A stretch of 40,327 nt of DNA from assembly GCF_017614965.1 (NCBI RefSeq), contig NZ_WVUG01000047.1, positions 1-40,327 on the forward strand, read 5' to 3'. This DNA is from Streptomyces griseorubiginosus (GTDB lineage: Bacteria > Actinomycetota > Actinomycetes > Streptomycetales > Streptomycetaceae). Below the pieces are notes generated by a model, which did no database searches, was not told the origin of the DNA, and saw only the letters and a list, made by a program, of their open reading frames with translations. This document shows, piece by piece, positions 25,795-34,034 of this stretch (position 1 is the first letter of the stretch; every line of letters starts with the position of its first letter). The position numbers and the translations under genes are program-made.

Positions 25795-26456
25795 TCGACC
25801 TGGCCGAGACGCCGGTTCGGGATCTCAACCGGGCCCTGCACGCGCCGCAGGCCACATCCTGGCGTGTCCTGAACCCGCGCGGTGCGCATGCCGTGGCCTG
25901 CGGTATGCGCGAGGATCTCGCCGTCGACATCGAGGGCCACGTCGGTTACTACTGCGCGGGTATGAACCAGCGCGCGACGGTCACCGTGTACGGCAACGCG
26001 GGAACGGGGGTCGCCGAGAACATGATGTCCGGAACGGTGCGGGTGCGGGGGAACGCCTCGCAGTCGGCCGGGGCCACCGCCCATGGGGGACTGCTGGTGA
26101 TCGACGGGGACGCGTCCGCGCGGTGCGGGATCTCCATGAAGGGCGTGGACATCGTCGTCGGGGGAAATGCCGGGCACATGAGCGCGTTCATGGCGCAGGC
26201 GGGGCGGCTGGTCGTCTGCGGCGACGCGGGTGACGCGCTGGGGGACTCGCTCTACGAGGCCCGGATCTACGTCCGCGGCACGGTGAAGTCGCTCGGCGCG
26301 GACTGCGTGGAGAAGGAAATGCGTCCCGAACACCTCATGGAACTGGCCGAGTTGCTCAAAGCGGCTGACCGGGACGAGGACCCGGCAACCTTCCGTCGCT
26401 ACGGCTCCGCCCGGCAGCTGTACCACTTCAAGGCCGACAACTCGGCCGCGTACTAA
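25782..26456 (+). CDS. GXGXG-domain protein (MgsB/GlxC-like)
   Basis: A 224-residue beta-helix protein equal to the C-terminal domain of glutamate synthase. Repeating GxGxG turns are clear (VYGNAGTGVAENMMSGTVRV, then GGNAGHMSAFMAQAG). In glutamate synthase this domain has no active site but props up the others. ATG 25782 lies inside the end of the amidotransferase gene in another frame, and the FMN-subunit gene starts 9 bases after its stop. Its presence in the middle of the three-part set is the signature of MgsABC/GlxBCD operons. Confidence 0.88.
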   Translation: MATLIDLAETPVRDLNRALHAPQATSWRVLNPRGAHAVACGMREDLAVDIEGHVGYYCAGMNQRATVTVYGNAGTGVAENMMSGTVRVRGNASQSAGATAHGGLLVIDGDASARCGISMKGVDIVVGGNAGHMSAFMAQAGRLVVCGDAGDALGDSLYEARIYVRGTVKSLGADCVEKEMRPEHLMELAELLKAADRDEDPATFRRYGSARQLYHFKADNSAAY

Positions 26457-26465
26457 GGACGATCG

Positions 26466-27785
26466 ATGGACTTCGCCTCCCAGGGCCTGCGCGAGTCGGC
26501 CACCTTCGACCGCGCCACCATCCACGCCATCCAGCGCGCCGCCGAGACCGGCATCTACGACATCCGAGGCTGGGGCGCCAAGCGCAGACTTCCGCACTTC
26601 GACGACCTGTTGCTGCTCGGCGCCTCCATGTCCCGCTACCCGCTGGAGGGCTACCGCGAGCGCTGTGACACCGACGTCGTCCTCGGGACCTGCCATGCGA
26701 AGAACCCGCTGCGTCTGGCGACCCCCGTCACCATCGCCGGTATGAGCTTCGGCGCCCTGTCCGCCCCGGCCAAGGAGGCCCTCGGCCGAGGCGCCAGCGA
26801 GGTCGGCACCTCCACCACCACCGGCGACGGCGGGATGACTCCCGAGGAGCGCGGCCACTCCCGGTATCTCGTGTACCAGTACCTGCCGTCCCGCTACGGT
26901 ATGAACCCGGACGACCTGCGCGCGGCCGACGCCATCGAGGTGGTCCTCGGGCAGGGCGCCAAGCCCGGCGGCGGAGGCATGCTGCTCGGGCAGAAGATCA
27001 CCGAACGAGTCGCCGGCATGCGGACGTTGCCCGTCGGCATCGACCAGCGCAGCGCCTGCCGGCATCCCGACTGGACCGGCCCGGACGACCTCGCCATCAA
27101 GATCCTCGAACTGCGGGAGATCACCGACTGGGAGAAGCCGATCTATGTGAAGGTCGGCGCCACCCGGACCTACTACGACGTGAAGCTCGCCGTGCACGCG
27201 GGCGCGGACGTCGTCGTCGTCGACGGCATGCAGGGCGGCACGGCCGCCACCCAGGACGTCTTCATCGAGCACGTCGGCATCCCCACCCTGGCCGCCCTGC
27301 CCCAGGCGGTACAGGCGCTGCAGGAGCTGGGCGTGCACCGACAGGTCCAGCTGGTCGTCTCCGGCGGCATCCGGGGCGGCGCCGACATGGCCAAGGCCCT
27401 GGCCCTCGGCGCGGACGCGGTCGCCATCGGCACGGCCGCGCTGATCGCGCTCGGCGACAATCACCCCAAGTACGACGCCCAGTACCGCGAACTCGGCTCG
27501 GCGGCAGGCTACTTCGACGCCTATCAGGACGGCCGCGACCCGGCCGGCATCTCCACCCAGGACGAGGAGCTCGCCGCCCGCCTGGACCCTGTCGAGGCCG
27601 GTCGCCGTCTGGCCAACTACCTGCGCGTGATGACCATGGAGGCCCAGACCCTCGCCCGCGCCTGCGGCAAGGCCCACCTCCTGCATCTCGAGCCCGAGGA
27701 CCTGGTGGCCCTTACCATCGAATCCGCCGCCATGGCCCGCGTCCCGCTCGCCGGTACGAACTGGATCCCCGGGCAGGACCGGTGA
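26466..27785 (+). CDS. FMN-binding glutamate synthase-like subunit (MgsC/GlxD-like)
   Basis: A 439-residue protein equal to the FMN/2-oxoglutarate domain of glutamate synthase. FMN-barrel motifs include PVTIAGMSFGALSAPAKEAL, TSTTTGDGGMTPEE, VVVVDGMQGGTAATQ and VVSGGIRGGADMAKAL. In ordinary GltB three Cys bind a 3Fe-4S cluster just before the ATQ motif. Here that region reads DAYQDGRDPAGISTQ without any Cys, so no cluster should be present and electron delivery must differ. In the N-methylglutamate pathway the equivalent subunit helps form N-methylglutamate. The stop overlaps the GTG of the next gene. ATG 26466 has AAGGA upstream. Confidence 0.87.
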   Translation: MDFASQGLRESATFDRATIHAIQRAAETGIYDIRGWGAKRRLPHFDDLLLLGASMSRYPLEGYRERCDTDVVLGTCHAKNPLRLATPVTIAGMSFGALSAPAKEALGRGASEVGTSTTTGDGGMTPEERGHSRYLVYQYLPSRYGMNPDDLRAADAIEVVLGQGAKPGGGGMLLGQKITERVAGMRTLPVGIDQRSACRHPDWTGPDDLAIKILELREITDWEKPIYVKVGATRTYYDVKLAVHAGADVVVVDGMQGGTAATQDVFIEHVGIPTLAALPQAVQALQELGVHRQVQLVVSGGIRGGADMAKALALGADAVAIGTAALIALGDNHPKYDAQYRELGSAAGYFDAYQDGRDPAGISTQDEELAARLDPVEAGRRLANYLRVMTMEAQTLARACGKAHLLHLEPEDLVALTIESAAMARVPLAGTNWIPGQDR

Positions 27786-28867
27786 TCGCCGTCGTGGGTG
27801 CCGGGCTGATGGGCGCGGCCACTGCCTGGCATCTCGCCCGACGCGGCCACGAGGTGACACTTGTCGAGGCGTACGACATCGGCCACCGGCACGGCAGCTC
27901 GCACGGCAGCTCACGGATCTTCCGACGGGCGTACGCCGACCCCTGCTACGTACGGCTGACCGGGCAGGCGCACGAGCAGTGGCGAAAGCTGGAGGACGAC
28001 TCCTCAACCCCCCTTCTGCGCACGACTGGTGGCCTCGACCTGGGGGAGGGGCGCGACCCGAAGAGTCTGGCCGGGATCCTCACCGCGGCCGGGGTGGCCC
28101 ACGAACTCTTCGGCGCGCAGGCCGCAGCCGAGCGCTGGCCCTTCATCCGGTTCGACGGGCCGGTGCTGTACCACCCGGATGCGGGCGTGATCAACGCCGA
28201 CGAGACGGTGGCGGCCTGTGTGCGGCGCGCCGGCGAACACGGGGCCGACGCGTGGATCGGCGTCCGTGTCACCGGCGTCGACGTATCCGACACGGTGCTG
28301 CTGCACATGGACGACAGGCGTGAGCTCGTCGCCGACACGGTGGTGGTCGCGTCCGGGGCGTGGCTGCCGGAACTCGAACTTCCCGTACCCCTTCCCCCGA
28401 TGACCGTGACGCAGCAGCAGGTCTTCCACTTCCGTCAGCGCGAGCCGTCCGCCGCCTGGCCGACCTTGGTCTTCAAGGACGGGGCGATGCAGACGTACGG
28501 CCTGCCGTCGGGCAGCGACGGCGGTCCGCTGCCCGCGGTGAAGGTCGCCGAGCACGACCGCGGCACCCCCACCACCGCCCGCACCCGCAGCGAAGCCGTC
28601 GACCCGTCGTCGCGCACGCGCGTGAGCGACTTCGTCCGCGATCGCCTGCCGGGGCTGGAGCCCGAGCCGGTGGCCGAAGCGACCTGCCTCTACACCACCA
28701 CCCCCGACGAGGACTTCGTCCTCGACCGCCACGGCCCGTTCGTGATCGTCTCCGCGTGCTCCGGCCACGGCGCGAAGTTCGCCCCGCTCATCGGCTCGAT
28801 GGCGGCCGACCTCGCCACCGGCCGGGCCGAGCCCCACCCCCGGTTCCGCCTGGACCGCGCGGGCTAG
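27782..28867 (+). CDS. monomeric sarcosine oxidase/N-methyltryptophan oxidase-like flavoenzyme
   Basis: A 361-residue flavoprotein of the MSOX/SolA family, which oxidises secondary N-methylamines to an amine, formaldehyde and hydrogen peroxide. The FAD fold is AVVGAGLMGAATAWHLA. Cys302 in TCLYTTTPDEDF matches the Cys that holds FAD covalently, Lys254 in AVKVAEH matches the oxygen-activating Lys, and SACSGHGAKFAPLIG is the C-terminal flavin loop. The GTG start overlaps the FMN-subunit stop (GTGA), so it is translationally coupled to the N-methylglutamate-synthase-like genes. It could oxidise the N-alkylglutamate that they make, taking the place of the four-subunit MgdABCD dehydrogenase, which is not seen here. 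That role is inferred; sarcosine or another N-methyl amino acid is the alternative. Confidence 0.87.
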   Translation: MIAVVGAGLMGAATAWHLARRGHEVTLVEAYDIGHRHGSSHGSSRIFRRAYADPCYVRLTGQAHEQWRKLEDDSSTPLLRTTGGLDLGEGRDPKSLAGILTAAGVAHELFGAQAAAERWPFIRFDGPVLYHPDAGVINADETVAACVRRAGEHGADAWIGVRVTGVDVSDTVLLHMDDRRELVADTVVVASGAWLPELELPVPLPPMTVTQQQVFHFRQREPSAAWPTLVFKDGAMQTYGLPSGSDGGPLPAVKVAEHDRGTPTTARTRSEAVDPSSRTRVSDFVRDRLPGLEPEPVAEATCLYTTTPDEDFVLDRHGPFVIVSACSGHGAKFAPLIGSMAADLATGRAEPHPRFRLDRAG

Positions 28868-28876
28868 GATGCGCCG

Positions 28877-29491
28877 GTGAGCGAGCACCCCACCCCCGCA
28901 CAGGACTCCGAGGACAAGGCCCTGGAGCGCATCATCGCCGTCCGGGCCCGTGAGTACCGGCAGGCGGCCGGGCTGTCGGTCGGCGAGATGGCGCAGCGGA
29001 TCGGCATCTCCAAGGCCATGCTCTCGAAGATCGAGAACGCCCAGACCGCGTGCAGCCTCACCACCCTCTCCCGGCTTGCACGCGGTCTCGACGTCCCGGT
29101 CACCGCCCTGTTCCGCGGTATGGACGACGAGCGTGAGGCCGTCTTCGTCCCGGCCGGCCATGGTGCCCGCATCGTGCGGCGCGGCACCAAGGTCGGCCAC
29201 GAGTACGCCCAGCTCGGCTCATTGCGGGGCGCCCACAAGCGGATGGACGCCCTGCTGGTCACCCTGACGGAGCAGAGCGAGGTCTTCCCGCTCTTCCAGC
29301 ACGCGGGCACCGAGATCATCTACATGCTGGAGGGCGTCATGGTCTACGGCCACGGCAAGTCCAGCTACACCCTGCGCCCGGGCGACGCCCTTCAGTTCGA
29401 CGGCGAGGCCCCGCATGGGCCGGAGTCACTGCTCCAACTCCCCATCCGCTTCCTCACTGTGACCGCCTTCGGGGACAGTTCGCACCATTGA
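28877..29491 (+). CDS. XRE-family regulator with C-terminal cupin
   Basis: A 204-residue regulator of the PuuR-like class. The XRE helix-turn-helix covers about residues 18-75 (GLSVGEMAQRIGISKAMLSK and the linker SLTTLSRLARGLDVP). A cupin ligand domain follows (IIYMLEGVMVYGHGKSSY, then LRPGDALQFDGEAPHG). Similar regulators commonly sit at the end of type III glutamine synthetase/split glutamate synthase clusters. It starts 9 bases after the oxidase stop with GTG, so it is the last gene of the block and probably regulates it in response to the amine or a glutamyl derivative. Confidence 0.9.
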   Translation: MSEHPTPAQDSEDKALERIIAVRAREYRQAAGLSVGEMAQRIGISKAMLSKIENAQTACSLTTLSRLARGLDVPVTALFRGMDDEREAVFVPAGHGARIVRRGTKVGHEYAQLGSLRGAHKRMDALLVTLTEQSEVFPLFQHAGTEIIYMLEGVMVYGHGKSSYTLRPGDALQFDGEAPHGPESLLQLPIRFLTVTAFGDSSHH

Positions 29492-29722
29492 ACCCGGCTG
29501 CACTTGGCCATGGAGCTGTCCCGTAACGCACCCTCGTTCTCCTGCGGCGAAACAAGGTTTCCCTTGGCCGGACCTCTCGCGCCGTCGCCGGTTGCGGTTG
29601 AGGAAGTGGTGTACGGGTTCGACCTGATCCGGGGGTTTGCTCCGGCATCAGGATGGGGCCCGCATAGATGAACGGCCACCGGCTGATCTTCGAGGTGTCG
29701 AAGCCCGAAGGAGATCAGCACG

Positions 29723-29836
29723 ATGACCGCACCCGACAGTGTGCCCCTGCACGCCCTCGTCGAGGACAACCTCGCCGCGGCGAGTCCCGATCTGCTGCGC
29801 GCGATGATCAAGACATTCGCCGACGCGCTCATGTGA
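29723..29836 (+). mobile_element. IS256-family transposase N-terminal remnant
   Basis: A 37-codon frame, MTAPDSVPLHALVED followed by SPDLLRAMIKTFADALM, equals the start of IS256-family transposases found in Streptomyces, and its ribosome-binding site (AAGGAGATC) is preserved. It ends at a stop where foreign sequence begins. The preceding 100-150 bases are probably the left flank of the same element. The rest of the transposase (about 90%) is missing, so it is inactive. Confidence 0.65.
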
Positions 29837-29961
29837 CCTGGCCGAAGCGGTTGGCGGACGGCGCCGTGACCCCGCCGCCGAAGGCCGCGAGCAGCGCGAG
29901 CGCGACGGGGTGGTCAGGCACGCGCACGGCGACCGTCTCCAGGCCACCGGTCGACGAGTGA
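29837..29961 (-). pseudogene. TsaC/Sua5 (threonylcarbamoyl-AMP synthase-like) fragment
   Basis: On the minus strand about 40 codons read GLETVAVRVPDHPVALALL then AAFGGGVTAPSANRFGQVT. The S-A-N-R motif and the preceding AxP are the ATP/bicarbonate-site signature of the Sua5/YrdC/TsaC family, which makes threonylcarbamoyl-AMP for tRNA modification. Only this internal fragment remains. It abuts the IS256 remnant tail-to-tail at about 29836. The essential full copy must be elsewhere; this piece is debris carried in by the mobile element. Confidence 0.6.
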
Positions 29962-30389
29962 CAACCTCTCTCCATGAGAATTGCGCCTCACCGCCACCGA
30001 TGGGCACCCACCATCTCACCGAACATCAAGCCTTCGACGTCCGCTACTCCCAGGAGGAACAACATCAAACTCCGTGAGGTGGCCCGCCGCGTCTGCGAAC
30101 AGGGCACCCTCCTGACCTCTGGCGTGAGCCGGCTCCCCCGGCTCTGGACCGAACCGGAGGGGCCTGAGCTGGGCCGGCCCCAGGGGAAGCGCCACCGGGC
30201 CCGGCCTGCGCACCAGGTCCATGCCGCAGACGCCGAAGATCGCGCCGCACGCGGCCGGCCTCGGGTCGCCCCCGCTCGACTCACCTTCGTGCAGCCGTCC
30301 ACGGCCCTGGCATGCGGCACGGCGGTGCTTGCGTGATCCTCTGAGCGCGCCCGCGCCCGGCCTCCACGAGCGCCGCCCGTCCGGGGCGT
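29962..30389. other. gene-free stretch next to the IS scar
   Basis: About 430 bases with no recognisable gene. Open frames of over 100 codons exist on both strands, but they are Arg/Pro-rich and lack family motifs. A purine-rich AGGAGGAAC (30052-30060) looks like a ribosome-binding site, yet no good start codon follows closely. Probably decayed sequence. Confidence 0.4.
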
Positions 30390-30986
30390 TCAGCTGCCGA
30401 CGCGCGTGTAGGTGAGGAACACTGCGCCGCTCTTGAGGGCGGTGTGGTCTGCGAGTGTCCAGGTACGCGGGTCGAAGGCAGCCTTGCGGGAGAACAGCGG
30501 AATCCCGTCGCCGATGGTCAGCGGGCCGACTTTGAGGATGAGCGTGTCGATCTCGGCGTACAGAGAGCCCGCGAACTCGGCGCCGCCCAGTAGCCAGATG
30601 TCCTTGCCTTCCTGCTGCTTTAGTTCGCGCACGGTTGGCACCGGGTCGTCGGCGACCAATTCGACGGCCGAGTCCGGGCTCTCGGCCAGCGTCCGGGAAA
30701 ATACCAGGTGGCGCAGGTGGGGGTAGGCGTCGGTGATGCCGGCCGCAAGACCGATCTCGTAGCTGCGCCGCCCCTCCAGCACTGTGTCGAAGTGCGTGCC
30801 CTCCGCCGTGACGGACAGCGCCTGCCGGGCCTGGACGGGCAGTGTCTCCGGATACTCGGCCACGAGGTGCTCTATGTAGTCCTCCGTTATGGGCCAGAAG
30901 CCGTTGGGACCGGTGGGGTCGCCGCCGTCCGGGCCCGCGATGAAGCCATCGAGAGTGGTGGCGATGTAGTGGACGAGTTTGCGCAT
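30390..30986 (-). CDS. dihydrofolate reductase-like (RibD C-terminal domain) protein
   Basis: A 198-residue protein of the RibD-C/DHFR fold, expected to be an NADPH-dependent reductase of unknown substrate. It begins with YIATTLDGFIAGPDG, and the nucleotide-binding part IWLLGGAEFAGSLYAEIDTLILK is typical of actinobacterial members, which are often annotated as dihydrofolate reductase family. True folate reductase residues are not clearly present, so a role in folate is unlikely. ATG 30986 has AAGGACC upstream. It stands alone between two decayed or empty stretches. Confidence 0.88.
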   Translation of the reverse strand: MRKLVHYIATTLDGFIAGPDGGDPTGPNGFWPITEDYIEHLVAEYPETLPVQARQALSVTAEGTHFDTVLEGRRSYEIGLAAGITDAYPHLRHLVFSRTLAESPDSAVELVADDPVPTVRELKQQEGKDIWLLGGAEFAGSLYAEIDTLILKVGPLTIGDGIPLFSRKAAFDPRTWTLADHTALKSGAVFLTYTRVGS

Positions 30987-31349
30987 TCAGGGTCCTTCCG
31001 TTGGTCACGCTGTCTGGTTACGGCCCGCACTGCCGGGTCGCCCGCCGAGGTGCGAGGCCGCTGGTGATCACGGCACCCGTCCAACCGACGCGAGCACCGA
31101 GCCGTCCAATCTGGTGAACTCGTCCGCGCACCAGAGCTCAACTGCTGCCCGAACCCATCGACAAACGCTGTCGCTTGACGTGGACAAAGTCAACGGAGTG
31201 ACTCCCGCGTCGACTCCGCGTCCACGGCACCCCACGGCCATGGGGAGTGGCCGGGCGCGGACTGTGTCGTTGTGTGAGGGGCGCCCGCGCTGGTAGGGCA
31301 CTTTCTGCCGTTACCGTGCCGGACCTGTGCCTATGGACTCGGCCCGGGC
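30987..31349. other. spacer between the reductase and alcohol dehydrogenase genes
   Basis: About 360 bases without a recognisable gene. One inverted repeat stands out: TTGAC (31175-31179), nine bases, GTCAA (31189-31193). It lies about 190 bases upstream of the reductase start and may be an operator. No hairpin with a clear terminator shape was found after the alcohol dehydrogenase gene. Confidence 0.4.
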
Positions 31350-32435
31350 TCAGAAAGTGAGGACGGGCTTGACGACATCTGTCCGCATGCGTGCGACCGC
31401 CTCGTCGATGTCTTCGAAGGCGAACGTGGAGATGACGCGGTCCGCGGGGAAACGGCCCTGCGCGTGCCAGTCGAGTAGGAGTGGCACGAGCTCGTACGGA
31501 TTCGCGTCGCCCTCGATGCTGCCTCGGATCGTCTTGCCGCCTCCGATGAGGTCCATGACGTCGAAGCCGATGTCCACCGCGCCGAGGCCCACGACGACCA
31601 GGGACCCCAGGGGGGCCAGCGCCAGGGCGGCGTTGCGGATCACACCGGGGACCCCGGTGGTGTCGAAGCCATGGGTCGCTCCTCCTGCGGTGAGTTCCCT
31701 GATCTGCTCGACGAGGTCCGCGCTCGCGCCGTCGAGGGAGTGAGTGGCGCCGAGTTCCGTCGCCAGGGCACGCCGCTCCTTGGAGAGGTCGACGGCGATG
31801 ACGGTGCCGGTGCCGAGGGCCGCGGCGGCCATGATCGCCGCGAGTCCCACCCCGCCGGCGCCGTACACGACCAGGCTGGAGCCGGGAGTGGGCCGCAGCA
31901 GGTTGACGACCGATCCCGCGCCCGTCTGGAAGCCGCACCCCATGGGTGCGGCGGTCACGAGGTCGGTGTCCTGCGGGACGACGACGATGTTCTCGCGCGA
32001 GGCGAGCGCGTGGCGGGCGAAGCTCGACTGGCCGAAGAACGAGGACCAGACGTCGCCGCCCTGATGCCTGAGCGTCGAGCTGCCGTCCGGGCGGCGCCCC
32101 GCGTTGTTCAGGGTGGCGAACCGCTCGCAGTACGCGCGTCGTCCGGCGGCGCACCGGGCGCAGGCGCCGCAGCTGTTGTAGCTCAGCACGACGCGGTCTC
32201 CGGCTCTCACACCGGTGACATCGGCACCGGTCGCCTCCACGACGCCGGCGCCCTCATGGCCGTACACCGCGGGAACGCCCGCGGGCATCAGGGCCTTCGT
32301 GGCCAGGTCGGTGTGGCAGATGCCCGCCGCGGTGAGGCGGACGAGGATCTCGTCTGGGCGGGGGTCCGAGATCTCGACGTCCTCGATGGTGAAGCCGGTG
32401 TCGGGTCCGTAAGAAACAGCCGCTTGGGTGTGCAT
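31350..32435 (-). CDS. zinc-dependent alcohol dehydrogenase (aryl-alcohol type)
   Basis: A 361-residue medium-chain dehydrogenase that oxidises a primary alcohol to an aldehyde with NAD. Catalytic-zinc ligands are Cys40 (GICHTD), His60/Glu61 (GHEGAG) and Cys167 (GCGFQTG). The four structural-zinc Cys are 89, 92, 95 and 103. The nucleotide fold is VYGAGGVGLAAI followed by AVDLSKERR, whose Asp favours NAD over NADP. The pattern GCGFQTGAG is typical of benzyl/aryl-alcohol dehydrogenases. It is the last gene of the minus-strand operon, 36 bases after the aldehyde dehydrogenase gene, and supplies that enzyme with aldehyde. Confidence 0.9.
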   Translation of the reverse strand: MHTQAAVSYGPDTGFTIEDVEISDPRPDEILVRLTAAGICHTDLATKALMPAGVPAVYGHEGAGVVEATGADVTGVRAGDRVVLSYNSCGACARCAAGRRAYCERFATLNNAGRRPDGSSTLRHQGGDVWSSFFGQSSFARHALASRENIVVVPQDTDLVTAAPMGCGFQTGAGSVVNLLRPTPGSSLVVYGAGGVGLAAIMAAAALGTGTVIAVDLSKERRALATELGATHSLDGASADLVEQIRELTAGGATHGFDTTGVPGVIRNAALALAPLGSLVVVGLGAVDIGFDVMDLIGGGKTIRGSIEGDANPYELVPLLLDWHAQGRFPADRVISTFAFEDIDEAVARMRTDVVKPVLTF

Positions 32436-32471
32436 GGGGTTCTCCGGGTGGGATGCGGGAGCGGGGACGAT

Positions 32472-33995
32472 TCAGGACTGCCGAGGGGACGTGCTCTCGC
32501 CGATCCGCTGCCGGATCTCGGCCAGGGTGTGGGCGACCACACCGCGCAGGGCATCCGCCTCGGCCTGTCCCGCCGGGGGCAGGAGGCTCTGGGCCAGCCC
32601 CTTCGGAGCCGTACTGGCGGCGATGGTCCGGCGGTGGCTGAACGTCAGGAAACCGACCTTTCCGTGGTAGGCGCCCATGCCGCTGCGTCCGATGCCGCCC
32701 GACGGCGCGCCCTCGATGCCCCAGTGCACGGCGAGGTCGTTGCGGCTGACGCCGCCCGAGGTGGTCCGCCTGATGAACTCCTGGAACTCCGGTCCGTCGG
32801 AGCCGAAGAAGTAGGCGGCCAGGGGGCTGGGGCGGGTGTTGACGTAGGTGATGACGTCGTCGAGATCGTCGTACGGGTACACGGCCAGAACCGGGCCGAA
32901 GATCTCCTCCGAGGCGACGGCCATGTCCTCGGTCACGTCCAGCAGCACGGTGGGCGCGATACGGCGGCCCGCGCGCTGGGGCAGTGCGTCGGTCTCCTGG
33001 GGCGGTGCGATGGTCAGCACCCGCGCCCCCTTGGACTGGGCGTCGGCGACCAGTGCGGTCACCCGGTCGAAGTTGCGGTCGTCGATGATCGAGACCACGT
33101 CCGGGTTGTCGAGGTAGGTCGGGAAGTGGGCCCGCACCGACTCTTCGTACACCGCCAGGAACTCCTCGACGCGGTCGCGCGGGACGAAGACGTAGTCCGG
33201 GCAGAGGCAGATCTGACCGCCGTTCATCAGCCGCATGCCGGCCACGCGTTCGCCCGCCAGGGTGACGTCTGCGTCCGATCCGAGGACGACGGGGTTCTTG
33301 CCGCCCAGTTCCAGTGTCACCGGCACCAGGTTCTCCCCGGCGGCCGCCGCCACCCGGGCCCCCACACGGGGAGAGCCGGTGAAGATGAGGTGGTCGAACG
33401 GGAGCGACGAGAACGCCGACGCGGTGGCGACACCGCCACGTACGACCACCACCTCCTCCACGGACATGCGGGAGGCGACGGCCCGGGCGAAGACCTCGGC
33501 CGTCCGCTCGGCCACCTCCGAGAACTTGATCATCACGCGGTTGCCCGCGGCCAGCGCCTCGATGGCCGGCTGGACGACGAGGGTCACGGGGAAGTTCCAG
33601 GGGCCGACGACACCGACGACGCCTTTCGGGCGGTTCTGCACGAAGGCCGGCCGCCCGGCCTCGGCGGAACCGGGGACCTCCTCGTCCGCCATCCATCCCG
33701 CCAGGTTCTCCCGGATCAGCTGGACGTCCGGAATGGCGCCGACGATGTCGCTCGCCAGGCTCGTCAGCGGGGGGCGGGAGCCGAAGTCGGCGTCGAGAGC
33801 GGCGCACAACTTGTCGGCGTGTTCCAGGACACAGGCCATGAGGCGGTCGATGCGGTCGAGCCGTACGTCCAGGGCGGGCGGGCCCTCGGCCAGGAAGGCC
33901 GCGCGCTGGGCGTCCAGCAGCCGCCGCTGAACCTCCGCCGGCGGATCGAGCGGTTGCGGGCCGGCGAGGTCTGGGGCTGTGTGCAGGGTGCTCAT
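32472..33995 (-). CDS. aldehyde dehydrogenase, coniferyl-aldehyde type
   Basis: A 507-residue NAD(P)-dependent aldehyde dehydrogenase. Active-site residues are Asn134 (GPWNFP), general base Glu229 (TLELGGKNP) and nucleophile Cys263 in GGQICLCPDYVF. The C-L-C-P-D-Y pattern and the ending FSHRRTI are typical of the coniferyl-aldehyde dehydrogenase (CalB) branch, which often acts on aryl or long-chain aldehydes. The C-terminal 40 residues extend past the usual end. The gene lies 39 bases after the DUF35 gene in the same operon. It should produce the acid that the CoA-transferase activates; the exact aldehyde is inferred. Confidence 0.88.
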   Translation of the reverse strand: MSTLHTAPDLAGPQPLDPPAEVQRRLLDAQRAAFLAEGPPALDVRLDRIDRLMACVLEHADKLCAALDADFGSRPPLTSLASDIVGAIPDVQLIRENLAGWMADEEVPGSAEAGRPAFVQNRPKGVVGVVGPWNFPVTLVVQPAIEALAAGNRVMIKFSEVAERTAEVFARAVASRMSVEEVVVVRGGVATASAFSSLPFDHLIFTGSPRVGARVAAAAGENLVPVTLELGGKNPVVLGSDADVTLAGERVAGMRLMNGGQICLCPDYVFVPRDRVEEFLAVYEESVRAHFPTYLDNPDVVSIIDDRNFDRVTALVADAQSKGARVLTIAPPQETDALPQRAGRRIAPTVLLDVTEDMAVASEEIFGPVLAVYPYDDLDDVITYVNTRPSPLAAYFFGSDGPEFQEFIRRTTSGGVSRNDLAVHWGIEGAPSGGIGRSGMGAYHGKVGFLTFSHRRTIAASTAPKGLAQSLLPPAGQAEADALRGVVAHTLAEIRQRIGESTSPRQS

Positions 33996-34034
33996 GGAAG
34001 GTTCCCTCGGTGTGCTCTCGTGTGTGGGGGCGGC

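Noticed and set aside
25596..28007. An 803-codon minus-strand open frame across the glutamate-synthase modules
   Set aside because: Antisense shadow of real genes in high-GC DNA without any recognisable domain.
30987..31349. TTGACT-type promoter hexamers around 31175-31193
   Set aside because: No matching -10 element at a proper distance could be recognised; only the inverted repeat was kept as a weak note.
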